From: Methanobacteriota archaeon
GTDB taxonomy: Archaea > Methanobacteriota > Methanobacteria > Methanobacteriales > Methanobacteriaceae
Length of the DNA stretch: 64,000 bases
Direction of reading: 5' to 3'
Assembly: GCA_023411115.1 (NCBI GenBank)
Contig: JAEYPF010000016.1
Span: forward strand, 129,439-193,438
Shown: one piece after another, positions 43,923 to 53,482 of the stretch
Layout of the letters: each line of letters opens with the position of its first letter
Position numbering within the stretch: position 1 is the stretch's first letter
The notes under the pieces: generated by a model
Database searches by the model: none
Told to the model about the DNA's origin: nothing
What the model saw: only the letters and a program-made list of their open reading frames with translations
Position numbers and translations under genes: made by a program

Positions 43923-44253
43923 ACTTATCCCACTTTTTAATCAAAATCTCCAATAATGAATTTTCTTTTAGAATTACTGAATTCAACATTGATTTTACTT
44001 TGAAAGAGGATATTTCAACTATCCAATACAGCCACCATAGATATGTTTATATATGCATATCGACAAAACCAGCATTGAAACATATAAATTCTGTAATTGG
44101 TTTCAAGTAAATTGCCATAGAAAGCCTGAATTAGGGAAATTTAGAATTATTTCCCTAATTTAATATTTTATTCATAAGCTGATTGGATGTAATGAATATA
44201 AAACATATAAAATTTAAATTTCAAAAATCAAATTAAATACTGTGGTGATTTTT
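43923..44253. other. Intergenic region with palindromic promoter and hairpins
   Basis: Holds the TATA/palindrome at 44037-44064 (separate entry). A loose TTGAAAC/GTTTCAA pair follows at about 44075-44105. A perfect 12-bp stem lies at 44129-44140 / 44149-44160 with an 8-nt loop and is followed by TAATATTTTATT. A second box ACATATAAAATTT lies near 44203. The arrangement would allow a short RNA of about 80-100 nt ending at the 12-bp stem, separate from the protein gene that follows. Confidence 0.45.
44037..44064 (+). promoter_or_regulatory. Palindromic operator on a TATA box (Mo/W site 1)
   Basis: ATATGTTTATATATGCATAT with outer bases forms GATATG-N10-CATATC centred on TTTATATA. An 18-base core is identical with the site before modA. 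The repetition at two Mo/W genes suggests a metal-responsive repressor. Confidence 0.6.
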
Positions 44254-44832
44254 ATGGAGGATATCTTAAACAAAATAAAAGATCCAGAAACCAGAAAGGA
44301 TCTGGAAAAAATTATAAAATTTCACGGCTATCTAAGCTCAGGGGCTTATATTGGATACCAGATGCTAAATATAGCAAAAAGAGAGCTCGATATAAAAGAA
44401 GGGGAAAAAATTTTCGTAATGTCTGAGACCCTGAACTGTTTACCAGACCCTTTCCAGATTTTAATGGGATCAACTGTGGGGAGTAAACGGCTAACAGTGA
44501 AAGATTATGACAAAATGGCTGTAACTGTAAATAAAGCTGCAGGCAAAGATGAAAAACATATGAAAGGGATAAGGGTTTATTTAGACCATGAAAAAACTTC
44601 TAAATATCCAAGGTTACATGCATGGTACATGAACTGGGAGAAAGTGCCCCATGAAGAAGTACTGCCTATTTTAATTGATGCAGGAGAAGATATTTACTCC
44701 TATGAATTTGTGGATGTGGAAGTGCCTGAGAAAAAGAAAAAGAATGTAATTGTCTGCAAATTATGTGGAGAATCCTTTGTTTCAAAAGATAACAAAAGTA
44801 TTTGTATACCCTGTTCAGAAAAATCCATTTAA
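44254..44832 (+). CDS. FmdE-family protein with C-terminal zinc ribbon
   Basis: A 192-residue protein of the FmdE (formylmethanofuran dehydrogenase subunit E) family. It shows FHGYLSSGAYIGYQMLNIAKREL, ETLNCLPDPFQILMGSTVGSKRL and a C-terminal CKLCGE...CIPCSE zinc ribbon. The cysteine after SETLN and the HG near the start are the usual metal-site residues. FmdE proteins accompany molybdenum formylmethanofuran dehydrogenases, but their exact role is unresolved; handling of metal or molybdopterin is suspected. ATG 44254 is chosen, with TGGTGATTTTT before it. It lies beside molbindin and modABC. Confidence 0.85.
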   Translation: MEDILNKIKDPETRKDLEKIIKFHGYLSSGAYIGYQMLNIAKRELDIKEGEKIFVMSETLNCLPDPFQILMGSTVGSKRLTVKDYDKMAVTVNKAAGKDEKHMKGIRVYLDHEKTSKYPRLHAWYMNWEKVPHEEVLPILIDAGEDIYSYEFVDVEVPEKKKKNVIVCKLCGESFVSKDNKSICIPCSEKSI

Positions 44833-45062
44833 TTAAACTTTTATTTTAATTAATAAGCATTAATTTATTTTATATTTTTACTTAAAGATCAATTCTACAT
44901 TTTTCCTGAATTAATATAGCCGCTTAATTTCCATTTTTAATTTTTTAGATTCAATAGATTTTATTATTGAATTTCATAATAGGTATAACGTAGAATAATT
45001 TTTAAATTGACAAATAGTAATAAATTAAGGCACAAATTGCTATTTTCGGAAATGTTAATTCC

Positions 45063-45090
45063 GTCGATATGTTTATATATGCATTTCTAT
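45063..45090 (+). promoter_or_regulatory. Palindromic operator on the modA TATA box (Mo/W site 2)
   Basis: GTCGATATGTTTATATATGC, continuing to CATTTCTAT, shares its core with 44037-44064. The left half-site is perfect (CGATATG) while the right one is degenerate. Distance to the modA start is about 100 nt. Confidence 0.6.
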
Positions 45091-45120
45091 AAATCCACCT
45101 AAGTCAAAGAATTTTTTTTA

Positions 45121-45179
45121 TTTGGAGGTCCCCAAAACCAAAGTTTTGGGACCCCAAAAATCTTTGATTTTTTGGAGGT
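45121..45179 (+). repeat. Hairpin pair between duplicated ribosome-binding sites of modA
   Basis: TTTGGAGGT occurs at 45121-45129 and again at 45171-45179, exactly 50 bp apart. Between them are stems at 45131-45150 (8-bp, 4-nt loop) and 45154-45175 (about 9-bp with a bulge, loop TTT). The second copy is the working ribosome-binding site, 6 nt before ATG. The layout looks like an insertion that duplicated the site. Confidence 0.75.
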
Positions 45180-45185
45180 AAAAAA

Positions 45186-45989
45186 ATGGATTCAAAAAAT
45201 ATTGCCATTATAGGCGTTATAATAATTATAATCATAGTTGCAGGAGCATATGCAAGCGGAATCTTAAGTAACGGTTCAGCTGGCGGAAATCAAACTATCA
45301 CCGTTCTTGCAGGAGCCGGTTTTGTAAAAGTAACCAATGAGCTTAAAACCGAATTCGAAAAACAGCACCCTGGAGTCACAGTAAATGTGAAGAATGGAGG
45401 TAGTGGAGAACTTTTTGGAATGCTTGAAACTCAAAAAAGCGCAGATATCTTCCTGCCGGCAGATTACAAATACATGGAAGACGCTATGAACAACAGCGAT
45501 GTTAAAAATAATACAGTTAAAAATATAACCCAAAACATTCCTGTAATTGCAGTTGCAAAGGGCAATCCTAAAAATATAACTTCCCTTTCTGACCTTGCAA
45601 ATCCTGGTGTTAAAGTAGCCCTCGGAGACCCTAAAGGCCCTGCAATAGGTAAAGCAAGTGAAAAGATACTCAATAAAACCGGTCTTCTTACACAGGTCGA
45701 TAAAAACGTTGTTGTGAAAACTACCACAGTAGATCAGCTTTTAACATATCTTATAACTAACCAGGCAGATGCCGTTATAATCTGGCAGGATATGTCAACC
45801 TGGCCAGAAGGTCAAGGTAAAATCGAAATAATCCAGATACCTAAAAACGAAAGCTCAATTAGTACTGTGCCAATAGCAGTGACATCTTACACTAAAAACA
45901 ATGACCTAGCGCAGCAATTTGAAGACTTTGCCACAGGACCGCAAGGAATGGCCATCTGGGAAAAATGGGGATTTAAACCAATTGGATAA
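45186..45989 (+). CDS. modA: Molybdate/tungstate ABC transporter, substrate-binding protein ModA
   Basis: A 267-residue periplasmic-type binding protein. A hydrophobic N-terminal segment (IAIIGVIIIIIIVAGAYA) without a lipobox cysteine anchors it outside the membrane. The body shows ITVLAGAGFVKVTNELKTEF, the oxyanion-binding GGSGELFGMLE, ADIFLPADYKYME, VALGDPKGPAIGKASE and QADAVIIWQD, as in ModA-type proteins. It is shorter than the archaeal WtpA proteins. It should bind molybdate or tungstate and deliver it to ModBC. The gene is preceded by a duplicated GGAGGT site and a palindromic TATA box. Confidence 0.9.
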   Translation: MDSKNIAIIGVIIIIIIVAGAYASGILSNGSAGGNQTITVLAGAGFVKVTNELKTEFEKQHPGVTVNVKNGGSGELFGMLETQKSADIFLPADYKYMEDAMNNSDVKNNTVKNITQNIPVIAVAKGNPKNITSLSDLANPGVKVALGDPKGPAIGKASEKILNKTGLLTQVDKNVVVKTTTVDQLLTYLITNQADAVIIWQDMSTWPEGQGKIEIIQIPKNESSISTVPIAVTSYTKNNDLAQQFEDFATGPQGMAIWEKWGFKPIG

Positions 45990-46077
45990 AGCTAGAACTT
46001 TAAGATGAAGGTTAACTAGTCCAAGATTACATATCAATAAATACAATATTTAATTCACAAAATACAACAATGATACC

Positions 46078-46860
46078 ATGAGGACAAAAATCGAAATAAC
46101 CTTCATTTCCATATCTTTTATTTTTACAGCGCTTTTATTCATTCTGTTTGGAAGTCTTTTTGTAATTATAACTCCTTCAGACTTCATAAATTCTGTTCTT
46201 TCCTATGAGATGCTTTATGCACTGCAGCTTACGCTTTTTACGTCAATCGTGTCAACATCTTTAGTTATGCTTTTTGCAATTCCTACTGCTTACTCATTAA
46301 GCCGGTATTCTTTTCCATTTAAAAGCATCATTAAAAGTATTTTATCCATGCCAATAGCAGTTTCTGAAATCGTCATTGGTATAGCTCTTCTAATGCTTTT
46401 AGGAAATACCCTTTTGGGCGGACCCCTTCAAAAGTTGGGCATTAACTTTATTTTCACCACAACAGGCATAGTAGTGGCCCAATTCTTTGTTGCAATTCCA
46501 TTTGCAATCAGAATATTATATTCCATTTTCAATTATGTTCATCCCAGATACGAATTCGTATCAAGGAGTTTGGGTTACAGTGAACTTGAAACTCTCAAAA
46601 ATGTCACATTTCCAATTGCAAGAAATGGTATACTGGCTGCAAGCATCGTTACCCTTGCAAGGTGTATAGGAACATTTGCAGCCGTTCTATTTGTGGCTGG
46701 AGGAACCTATCTTAAAACAGAAACCCTTACAATTGCCCTTTATCTTAATTTATCCTATGGAAACATAAATATGGCCATAACAGCCGGGATTTTGCTGGTT
46801 ATAATTTCATTTATTGCCGTATTTGTGCTTGAAAAATATGTCAAGGAGACTTATGAATAG
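46078..46860 (+). CDS. modB: Molybdate/tungstate ABC transporter permease ModB
   Basis: A 260-residue membrane permease with about six transmembrane segments and the ABC-interacting EAA loop (SRSLGYSELETLKNVTFPIAR, G-x9-P type). Other features are FTSIVSTSLVMLFAIPTAYSLSR and ARCIGTFAAVLFVAGG, typical of ModB. It forms the channel with the ModC ATPase. The gap to modA is 88 nt, and modC begins within 10 nt. TGATACC precedes the ATG; the ribosome-binding site is weak. Confidence 0.88.
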   Translation: MRTKIEITFISISFIFTALLFILFGSLFVIITPSDFINSVLSYEMLYALQLTLFTSIVSTSLVMLFAIPTAYSLSRYSFPFKSIIKSILSMPIAVSEIVIGIALLMLLGNTLLGGPLQKLGINFIFTTTGIVVAQFFVAIPFAIRILYSIFNYVHPRYEFVSRSLGYSELETLKNVTFPIARNGILAASIVTLARCIGTFAAVLFVAGGTYLKTETLTIALYLNLSYGNINMAITAGILLVIISFIAVFVLEKYVKETYE

Positions 46861-46869
46861 GTGTTAATC

Positions 46870-47961
46870 ATGTTTCTTGAAGTAGAAGATCTAAATGTTA
46901 ACCTTGATGAATTCCACCTCAAAGATGTGAATTTGAAGATTGAAAAAAATGATTATTTAGTTATTATAGGACCTACAGGTTCCGGAAAATCTGTACTTCT
47001 TGAAACTATTGCTGGCTTCTACCAGCCAAGTTCAGGAAAAGTGTTTCTAGAGGGAAATGACATAACTAAATTGAATCCTGAAGATCGAGGCATAAGCATA
47101 GTTTATCAGGACTACATACTTTTTCCAAACATGAACATCTTTGACAACATTGCGTATGGGCTAAAAAAGAAGGTTAAAGATAAAGAATTTATAAAAACAA
47201 AAGTTCTTGAGATAGCTGAGCTTTTGAAAATAAACCACCTACTTGAGCGTAAACCAGGGACGTTAAGCGGGGGTGAGATGCAAAGAACGGCCATTGCAAG
47301 GTCGCTAATAGTTGAACCAAATATACTTCTTATGGATGAACCATTCAGTGCCCTTGACGTAGAGACACACACACTCATTATGACCCTCATTAAAAATGTA
47401 ATAGCGAAGTACCAAACTACAGTTATCCATGTAACTCATAATTTTAATGATGTCTGGAACCTGGCAGAAAAAGTGGCTGTTATGAAAGATGGGAAAATTC
47501 TGCAGCAAGGTATGGTAAATGATGTTTTTTCCAAACCATCACATAAATTTGTGGCAAAATTTGTAGGTGTTCAAAATATCTTCGAGGGTAATGTTGTAGA
47601 AATTAAAGATGGTATAACAACCGTTCAACTAAAGGATGGTCTTTTAATTAGAAGTGCAGACACTTTTACCAGGGAAAATGAAGAGGTAATTATAGCTGTA
47701 AGGCCTGAAAATATAATCATCTCAAATGAAGCATTTGTATCATCCATTAGGAACCAGATGAAAGGAACTGTGGAAAATATCATCAGAATGGGCCCTACAG
47801 TATGGATCGAAGCCCTTGTCAATGATACAATATTTAAAGGTATGATAACACCAAGTTCTTACGACCTTCTAAAGATTAAAAAAGGAAAAGAAGTTTATAT
47901 AAGCTTTAAATCTTTAAATGTAAGAATAATAGATGGAGAGGAATCATATGATTCCTTATAA
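46870..47961 (+). CDS. modC: Molybdate/tungstate ABC transporter ATPase ModC with TOBE domain
   Basis: A 363-residue ATPase. Walker A is GPTGSGKSVLLE, the Q loop is VYQDYILFPNM, the signature is LSGGEMQRTAIARSL, Walker B is ILLMDEPFSALD, and the switch histidine is in IHVTHNF. A C-terminal region (260-363) with AVRPENIIIS and GTVENIIRMGPTVWIEALV is a TOBE domain that senses oxyanion and can inhibit transport. ATG 46870 is preferred, with AGGTGTTAATC upstream overlapping the modB stop. It converges on a small minus-strand gene 28 nt away. Confidence 0.9.
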   Translation: MFLEVEDLNVNLDEFHLKDVNLKIEKNDYLVIIGPTGSGKSVLLETIAGFYQPSSGKVFLEGNDITKLNPEDRGISIVYQDYILFPNMNIFDNIAYGLKKKVKDKEFIKTKVLEIAELLKINHLLERKPGTLSGGEMQRTAIARSLIVEPNILLMDEPFSALDVETHTLIMTLIKNVIAKYQTTVIHVTHNFNDVWNLAEKVAVMKDGKILQQGMVNDVFSKPSHKFVAKFVGVQNIFEGNVVEIKDGITTVQLKDGLLIRSADTFTRENEEVIIAVRPENIIISNEAFVSSIRNQMKGTVENIIRMGPTVWIEALVNDTIFKGMITPSSYDLLKIKKGKEVYISFKSLNVRIIDGEESYDSL

Positions 47962-47989
47962 ATTTATTTTAAAATTAATTTAAGTTTAA

Positions 47990-48298
47990 TCACTCGTCGC
48001 ATCTGTCGATGCTGATTACTATTGCGTCATCTTGATCTTTAGGTGTATGTCTGACTTCAATTAAGTCATCTTTAACCTCATCTAAATTTACTTCAACTGT
48101 GGAATTTAGAGTATCGCCAGTTACCTGAACCATTACACTGCATGTGTCCTTTCCTTTCAAACATTCTGTTTGGACACTTATAACCTCTCCAGGAGTGTAA
48201 ACTCTGCTGTAGGATAATTCTAAATTGTCGTAGGTTTTTACGTTATTTTTTACGTATTCAATAGCCTCATCACAGTCCATTTTTAATTTTTTTTCCAT
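47990..48298 (-). CDS. Small conserved protein, tandem paralogue A
   Basis: A 102-residue acidic protein, similar over its whole length to the neighbour encoded at 48360-48653. Shared positions include CDEAIEYVKNNVKTYDNLELSYSRVYTP versus PDEALEYVKNEV...ILEISYNRIFVP, and a final VKDDLIEVRH versus IKDDILEIRH. No cofactor motifs; two cysteines lie near the middle. ATG 48298 with GGAGAGTGATTTTT upstream. Function unknown. It lies 3' of the fwd operon on the same strand. Confidence 0.7.
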   Translation of the reverse strand: MEKKLKMDCDEAIEYVKNNVKTYDNLELSYSRVYTPGEVISVQTECLKGKDTCSVMVQVTGDTLNSTVEVNLDEVKDDLIEVRHTPKDQDDAIVISIDRCDE

Positions 48299-48359
48299 AA
48301 AAATCACTCTCCGAATTAAGGCTATTTATGTTAATCAAAGTATTTATATTCTGTTAATT

Positions 48360-48653
48360 TTAAGTGTCTTCAACGACAATTACAATGAGTTCATTTTCAT
48401 TTTTAATATGTCTTATTTCTAAGATATCGTCCTTAATCTGTATCAGATCGAGCTGAACTGTGTCGTTTAATAATTCGCCTTTTAATTGAAGTAAAACATT
48501 TAAGCTTTCTTCTTCTTCATCATGTTCTATATCCAGCACTTCTGCAGGGACAAATATCCTATTGTATGAAATTTCCAGAATATCATACTGTTCTACTTCA
48601 TTTTTGACATATTCCAGTGCTTCATCTGGGTTTAATATTATTTCGTTTTCCAT
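48360..48653 (-). CDS. Small conserved protein, tandem paralogue B
   Basis: A 97-residue acidic protein, the paralogue of the gene 50 nt downstream. An N-terminal helix (NPDEALEYVKNEVEQY) is followed by a predicted beta-sandwich and it ends in IVIVVEDT. It lacks the cysteines of its neighbour. ATG 48653 with AAGTGATTATC upstream. It follows fwdC by about 120 nt with a hairpin between, so it is probably transcribed separately. I do not recognise a family. Confidence 0.7.
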   Translation of the reverse strand: MENEIILNPDEALEYVKNEVEQYDILEISYNRIFVPAEVLDIEHDEEEESLNVLLQLKGELLNDTVQLDLIQIKDDILEIRHIKNENELIVIVVEDT

Positions 48654-48739
48654 GATAATCACTTGATCTTTTTGTAAAATAAAATTTTCTAAGAAATTAA
48701 TTTTTTAAAATTTAATGAGTTTTAAAAAGAAAAAAAGTT

Positions 48740-48763
48740 CTCGAAAACTAAAAAGTTTTCGAG
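48740..48763 (-). terminator. Hairpin and T-tract terminator of the fwd operon
   Basis: A 10-bp stem with a 4-nt loop lies 10 nt after the fwdC stop. On the minus strand it is followed by AACTTTTTTTCTTTTT. Stem plus long T-run suggests transcription termination. The stem also belongs to the general hairpin family of the window. Confidence 0.6.
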
Positions 48764-48772
48764 TAAAGGAAA

Positions 48773-49585
48773 TTAGTAGAGTAAATGCCTGTTTCTTTCA
48801 GCATTTAACCATAATCTGCCTTTTCCGTTTAGGGCAATGTCCCCGATGTACTTTATGTATTTTCCAGTGAATGATCTTCCTTCGATTTCAGGATTTTCGA
48901 CTATGCCTTCTTGAGTAAATCCTTCAAGCAGACGGCCGAGTTCTCCGTTAATCAGGATATCACCGTTTTTCATCTGTCCACCAGGCCATCTGGTTACGTC
49001 ACCATCAATCTGGATGAAACCTTTGGTCATGTGAATACCGGCGAGGATATCACAGTCCCCTTTGACGATGATTGTACCACCAGATAAACATTCACCTAAC
49101 TGTTTACCGGCGTTTCCGTGGAGGGTTATGGTTCCACCGCTCATTCCTCTCCAATCACCAATGTATGATGATCCACAGAATTCTCTGGTGTTACCTGTAA
49201 TGGTAAGGGATCCACCTTTCATTTCCCTACCAGCATAACTGTCTGCGTCTCCGTTTACAGTTATGGATCCTCCTTCCATATGGGATCCGCAGTGCAAGTC
49301 TGCGTCTCCGTTAACTATGATTTCCCCTGCACCCATTTTGGTACCGATGTATTTTACTCTGCCGTAGTCTCCATTGAGGATCATTTTAACTTCAGCAGGG
49401 CTTTCAGCGGCTCCTTCTACTTCTATATCGAAGTAGTCTGTGAGTGGAAATCTTGAGTTTCCAATTGGCACTTCATATTTTTCAAAGTCTGCTTTTTCCC
49501 AGGTGTATACTTCATCTGGAATTAATTCATCAAATTCCAGTGATATTGGGGAAGTCTTTTTTTGATTAAAAGTTATTGTTTTCAA
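48773..49585 (-). CDS. fwdC: Formylmethanofuran dehydrogenase subunit C
   Basis: A 271-residue beta-helix protein with many repeats of the form GGxIxVxGxA (for example GGSITVNGDADSYAGREMKGG), as in FwdC and the C-terminal domain of glutamate synthase. It is the structural core joining FwdA and FwdB. TTG 49585 (reading MKTITFNQKK) is preferred over GTG 49594 because GGGGTG then has a 6-nt spacing. It is the last gene of the fwd operon. The distinction between W- and Mo-type isoenzymes cannot be made from this subunit. Confidence 0.9.
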   Translation of the reverse strand: MKTITFNQKKTSPISLEFDELIPDEVYTWEKADFEKYEVPIGNSRFPLTDYFDIEVEGAAESPAEVKMILNGDYGRVKYIGTKMGAGEIIVNGDADLHCGSHMEGGSITVNGDADSYAGREMKGGSLTITGNTREFCGSSYIGDWRGMSGGTITLHGNAGKQLGECLSGGTIIVKGDCDILAGIHMTKGFIQIDGDVTRWPGGQMKNGDILINGELGRLLEGFTQEGIVENPEIEGRSFTGKYIKYIGDIALNGKGRLWLNAERNRHLLY

Positions 49586-49596
49586 GCTCAACACCC

Positions 49597-51306
49597 CTAT
49601 TTACTTGCTTGGACCTTTACCTCGATTGGGTAAGGTGTGTACTTATCGTGTACCTTATAGTTTTCGAATTTGATAGTGTAATATCTGGTAAAGTCAGGCA
49701 TTACCTTTTCCATTACTGCTTTTTCTTGTTCTTCAAATCCTTGTACATTGGTCCACATGGTCTGACTTGGTTTGACACTTACGATTTCACCGTCTTTAAC
49801 CATAATTTGACCATCTTTAATTGTGTACGCTGCTAGACTAAATCCTTTTTCTATTGCAGCAGGATCTCTGGATGGGTCAACATCGTTAGGGTTAATGTCA
49901 TATACAGCTATGTCTGCGTTGTAACCTGGTGTGAGTTCTCCTCTGTCCTGGAATCCGTAGATTTTAGCTGGTCCTGCCCTAGAGATGACTGCAATATCAT
50001 TGAAGTCGTATTCTCTGTCAAGGGTTGCTAAGGATGTTCTTCTTTCTGCCCATGCGTGAACTTCTTTGTTTTCTATCATTTCCTGTCTTCTCTGGTTACT
50101 CATTAACCAGGAGATGATTCTTGGGTACCTTATGAATGGACCTGCATTAGGGTGGTCAGTGGTAAGGCATACTTGCCATGGGTCATCCACTTTGAGGAAT
50201 AACTCTAATCCAATAGCCCATTGTAATGATGAAACTGGAGCTTTTCCGGAGTATATGAATGGAACAATTCCTGATGCTGTTTCCAGTTCAATATCCTTGT
50301 TAGCCCATTTAAGACCGTTTAGCTGGTGTAAATCAAATTCCATAGGAGCGTCAGCGGTCATGGTTGTGGTTTCATCTAATGTTATTTGACCAACGTCGAT
50401 TGTTACGTGTTTATTTTTGTTTACGTAATCTGCAACAGCTTCTGCACCAGATTCTGCATCTCTCCAGCTGGTTCCACCGTAGGAGTGGAATTGAGCGTGA
50501 GTTATGTGTATGGTCTGGTTTCTTGTTGGGCTGTTCTTTTCTATGTTTTTAATCATGTCCATAGTTTCGACAGTTGTTGGGTAGTTTCCTGGGTGTCCTA
50601 AATCATTAGGGTGTACGTGTACAGAGTGAGGTAGTCCTAACATTTCGTTAGCTTTTGCAAGCGCGGTTACTACTTCCCTAGCAGTTACATCCCAGTATGG
50701 TGCAGGGTCATCTACACCGTGGACGTTCATTCCCCATCCCCATGCTTCACTTCCACATGGGTTAACTACTTTTACCCCATAACATTTGGTAATTTTCAAC
50801 CATGAAGCAAGAAATGCTGCAAGGTCTTCTATGTTGTTCTGTTTAGCGTACTGCAGTACAAACCAGTTGTTACCAAATAAAGATAGAGGCGGTACGTCAA
50901 TGTTAGGTATAGCCATAATTTCTTCGTGTGTGTGTTTAGCTTCTAGTGGAGGTACTGCTGCTTCTACTACAGTTCCGTATCCCATTCTAGAATACCTGTA
51001 CCCTGTTGCTGGACAACTTGGTATGGAAAATCCACTTTCTGATCTGGTAGTAGCTGTTTTATGTGTTACACCTTTTCTTGAGTCTTCAGGTCTGTATAAT
51101 CTACCTACAACAAGTTTTGGCCCTGCTATGTGAGCGTGAGGGTCTATACCTGCAGGCATTACAAGTTTGTCAGTTATATCAAGTACTTTAGCATCGTCAG
51201 AGACGCGGTCCACGATTTTACCATCTTTGAACATTACGTCCTTCTTTTCTCCTGCTATTTTATTGGCAGGGTCGTAAACAATACCGTTTTTTAGTATATA
51301 TTCCAT
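49597..51306 (-). CDS. fwdA: Formylmethanofuran dehydrogenase subunit A (amidohydrolase)
   Basis: A 569-residue amidohydrolase-fold subunit that condenses formate with methanofuran in a binuclear zinc site. Motifs are GIDPHAHIAGP (HxH), ITKCYGVKVVNPCGSEAWGWG with the carboxylated lysine, HVHPNDLGHPGN, HITHAQFHSYGG and LTTDHPNAGPF with the catalytic aspartate. Length equals FwdA/FmdA of methanogens. TAAGGTGATCTC lies before the ATG. It is between fwdB and fwdC with 9-11 nt gaps. Confidence 0.94.
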   Translation of the reverse strand: MEYILKNGIVYDPANKIAGEKKDVMFKDGKIVDRVSDDAKVLDITDKLVMPAGIDPHAHIAGPKLVVGRLYRPEDSRKGVTHKTATTRSESGFSIPSCPATGYRYSRMGYGTVVEAAVPPLEAKHTHEEIMAIPNIDVPPLSLFGNNWFVLQYAKQNNIEDLAAFLASWLKITKCYGVKVVNPCGSEAWGWGMNVHGVDDPAPYWDVTAREVVTALAKANEMLGLPHSVHVHPNDLGHPGNYPTTVETMDMIKNIEKNSPTRNQTIHITHAQFHSYGGTSWRDAESGAEAVADYVNKNKHVTIDVGQITLDETTTMTADAPMEFDLHQLNGLKWANKDIELETASGIVPFIYSGKAPVSSLQWAIGLELFLKVDDPWQVCLTTDHPNAGPFIRYPRIISWLMSNQRRQEMIENKEVHAWAERRTSLATLDREYDFNDIAVISRAGPAKIYGFQDRGELTPGYNADIAVYDINPNDVDPSRDPAAIEKGFSLAAYTIKDGQIMVKDGEIVSVKPSQTMWTNVQGFEEQEKAVMEKVMPDFTRYYTIKFENYKVHDKYTPYPIEVKVQASK

Positions 51307-51315
51307 GAGATCACC

Positions 51316-52674
<1,359 letters not shown>

Positions 52675-52687
52675 TTATGTGGCCTCC

Positions 52688-53224
52688 TTATAATTTTTTG
52701 TAGACAGGCATCTCACCAAGTGATTCGAGCTTGGCAATGTTTTCCTTTTTCTTATCAGCAACGTATTTTTTGTAGGTTGCTCTCATCAAGTCAGCCATTA
52801 ATAAAACTTCTTCATCTGATTTTTCAACTGTACACATTATTCCTTTGTAGGTAGGGTCACAGCAGCAGTAAGTTTCAGGACTTGTTACTACATTTGCCCA
52901 TGGTCCTTTTGGTATGAATATTGTGTTTTCGTGAGGAGCATCTCTTGAGTGAGCAGCGTATACTGTTACTTCTCCCCAGTCAGATATTACTTTTACATGT
53001 TCCCAGTTAGCGACGCCTAATTTAGCCATATCTTTAGGGTCCATATATGCTACTCCAGCAACTTTTCTGTATTCATCTTTAAGGGTGGATCCTCTTTTTT
53101 TACAAGCTCCCTGGTAAATATCGGAACCTGTATTTAACATAACTTCTAACTTAGTTCGCTCTTTAGCAGTTGGTTCTTCGTATTTTACTACTTTAGGAAC
53201 GGCTGGTTTTTCTACATAAGTCAC
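52688..53224 (-). CDS. fwdD: Formylmethanofuran dehydrogenase subunit D
   Basis: A 178-residue protein forming the molybdopterin-dinucleotide-binding beta barrel that in other family members is fused to FwdB. Recognised by LNTGSDIYQGACKKRG, YMDPKDMAKLGVANWEHVKV and HENTIFIPKGPWANVV. It is longer than the roughly 130-residue FwdD I recall from Methanothermobacter, with N- and C-terminal lysine-rich extensions. GTG start with GAGGTGTTAAA upstream. Gaps of 9 and 13 nt place it firmly in the operon. Confidence 0.9.
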   Translation of the reverse strand: MTYVEKPAVPKVVKYEEPTAKERTKLEVMLNTGSDIYQGACKKRGSTLKDEYRKVAGVAYMDPKDMAKLGVANWEHVKVISDWGEVTVYAAHSRDAPHENTIFIPKGPWANVVTSPETYCCCDPTYKGIMCTVEKSDEEVLLMADLMRATYKKYVADKKKENIAKLESLGEMPVYKKL

Positions 53225-53233
53225 TTTAACACC

Positions 53234-53464
53234 TCATTCTAGCCAGATAGCATCTGTAGGACAGAATAGTTGGCAGGTCCCACATTTTGTGCAGCTTTCT
53301 TCGCTAAATAATTTGATTACTCCGTTTTCGACCATCATGATTACATCTTCAGTTTTTGGGCCGTGCCCTCCTGAAACTTCAGGACTGATTGATGCATTTA
53401 TTGGGCATGCGACTACGCAGACACCGCATCCGAGACATTTGTCTTGGTTTACTTTTAGTTCCAT
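53234..53464 (-). CDS. fwdG: Formylmethanofuran dehydrogenase ferredoxin subunit G
   Basis: A 76-residue dicluster ferredoxin. The motifs CLGCGVCVVAC with a remote CP and CTKCGTCQLFC supply two [4Fe-4S] clusters. A Gly/Pro insertion (SGGHGPKTED) separates them as in FwdG. It relays electrons between FwdB and the polyferredoxin FwdF. ACAGGTGATCTAAA precedes the start. Confidence 0.9.
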   Translation of the reverse strand: MELKVNQDKCLGCGVCVVACPINASISPEVSGGHGPKTEDVIMMVENGVIKLFSEESCTKCGTCQLFCPTDAIWLE

Positions 53465-53482
53465 TTTAGATCACCTGTAAGT

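Larger units (their letters stand above)
44833..45185. other. Intergenic region before modABC
   Basis: No gene. Contains operator site 2 (45063-45090), a leader, and two hairpins at 45131-45175 lying between two copies of TTTGGAGGT. The first 200 bases are AT-rich without visible structure. Confidence 0.5.
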
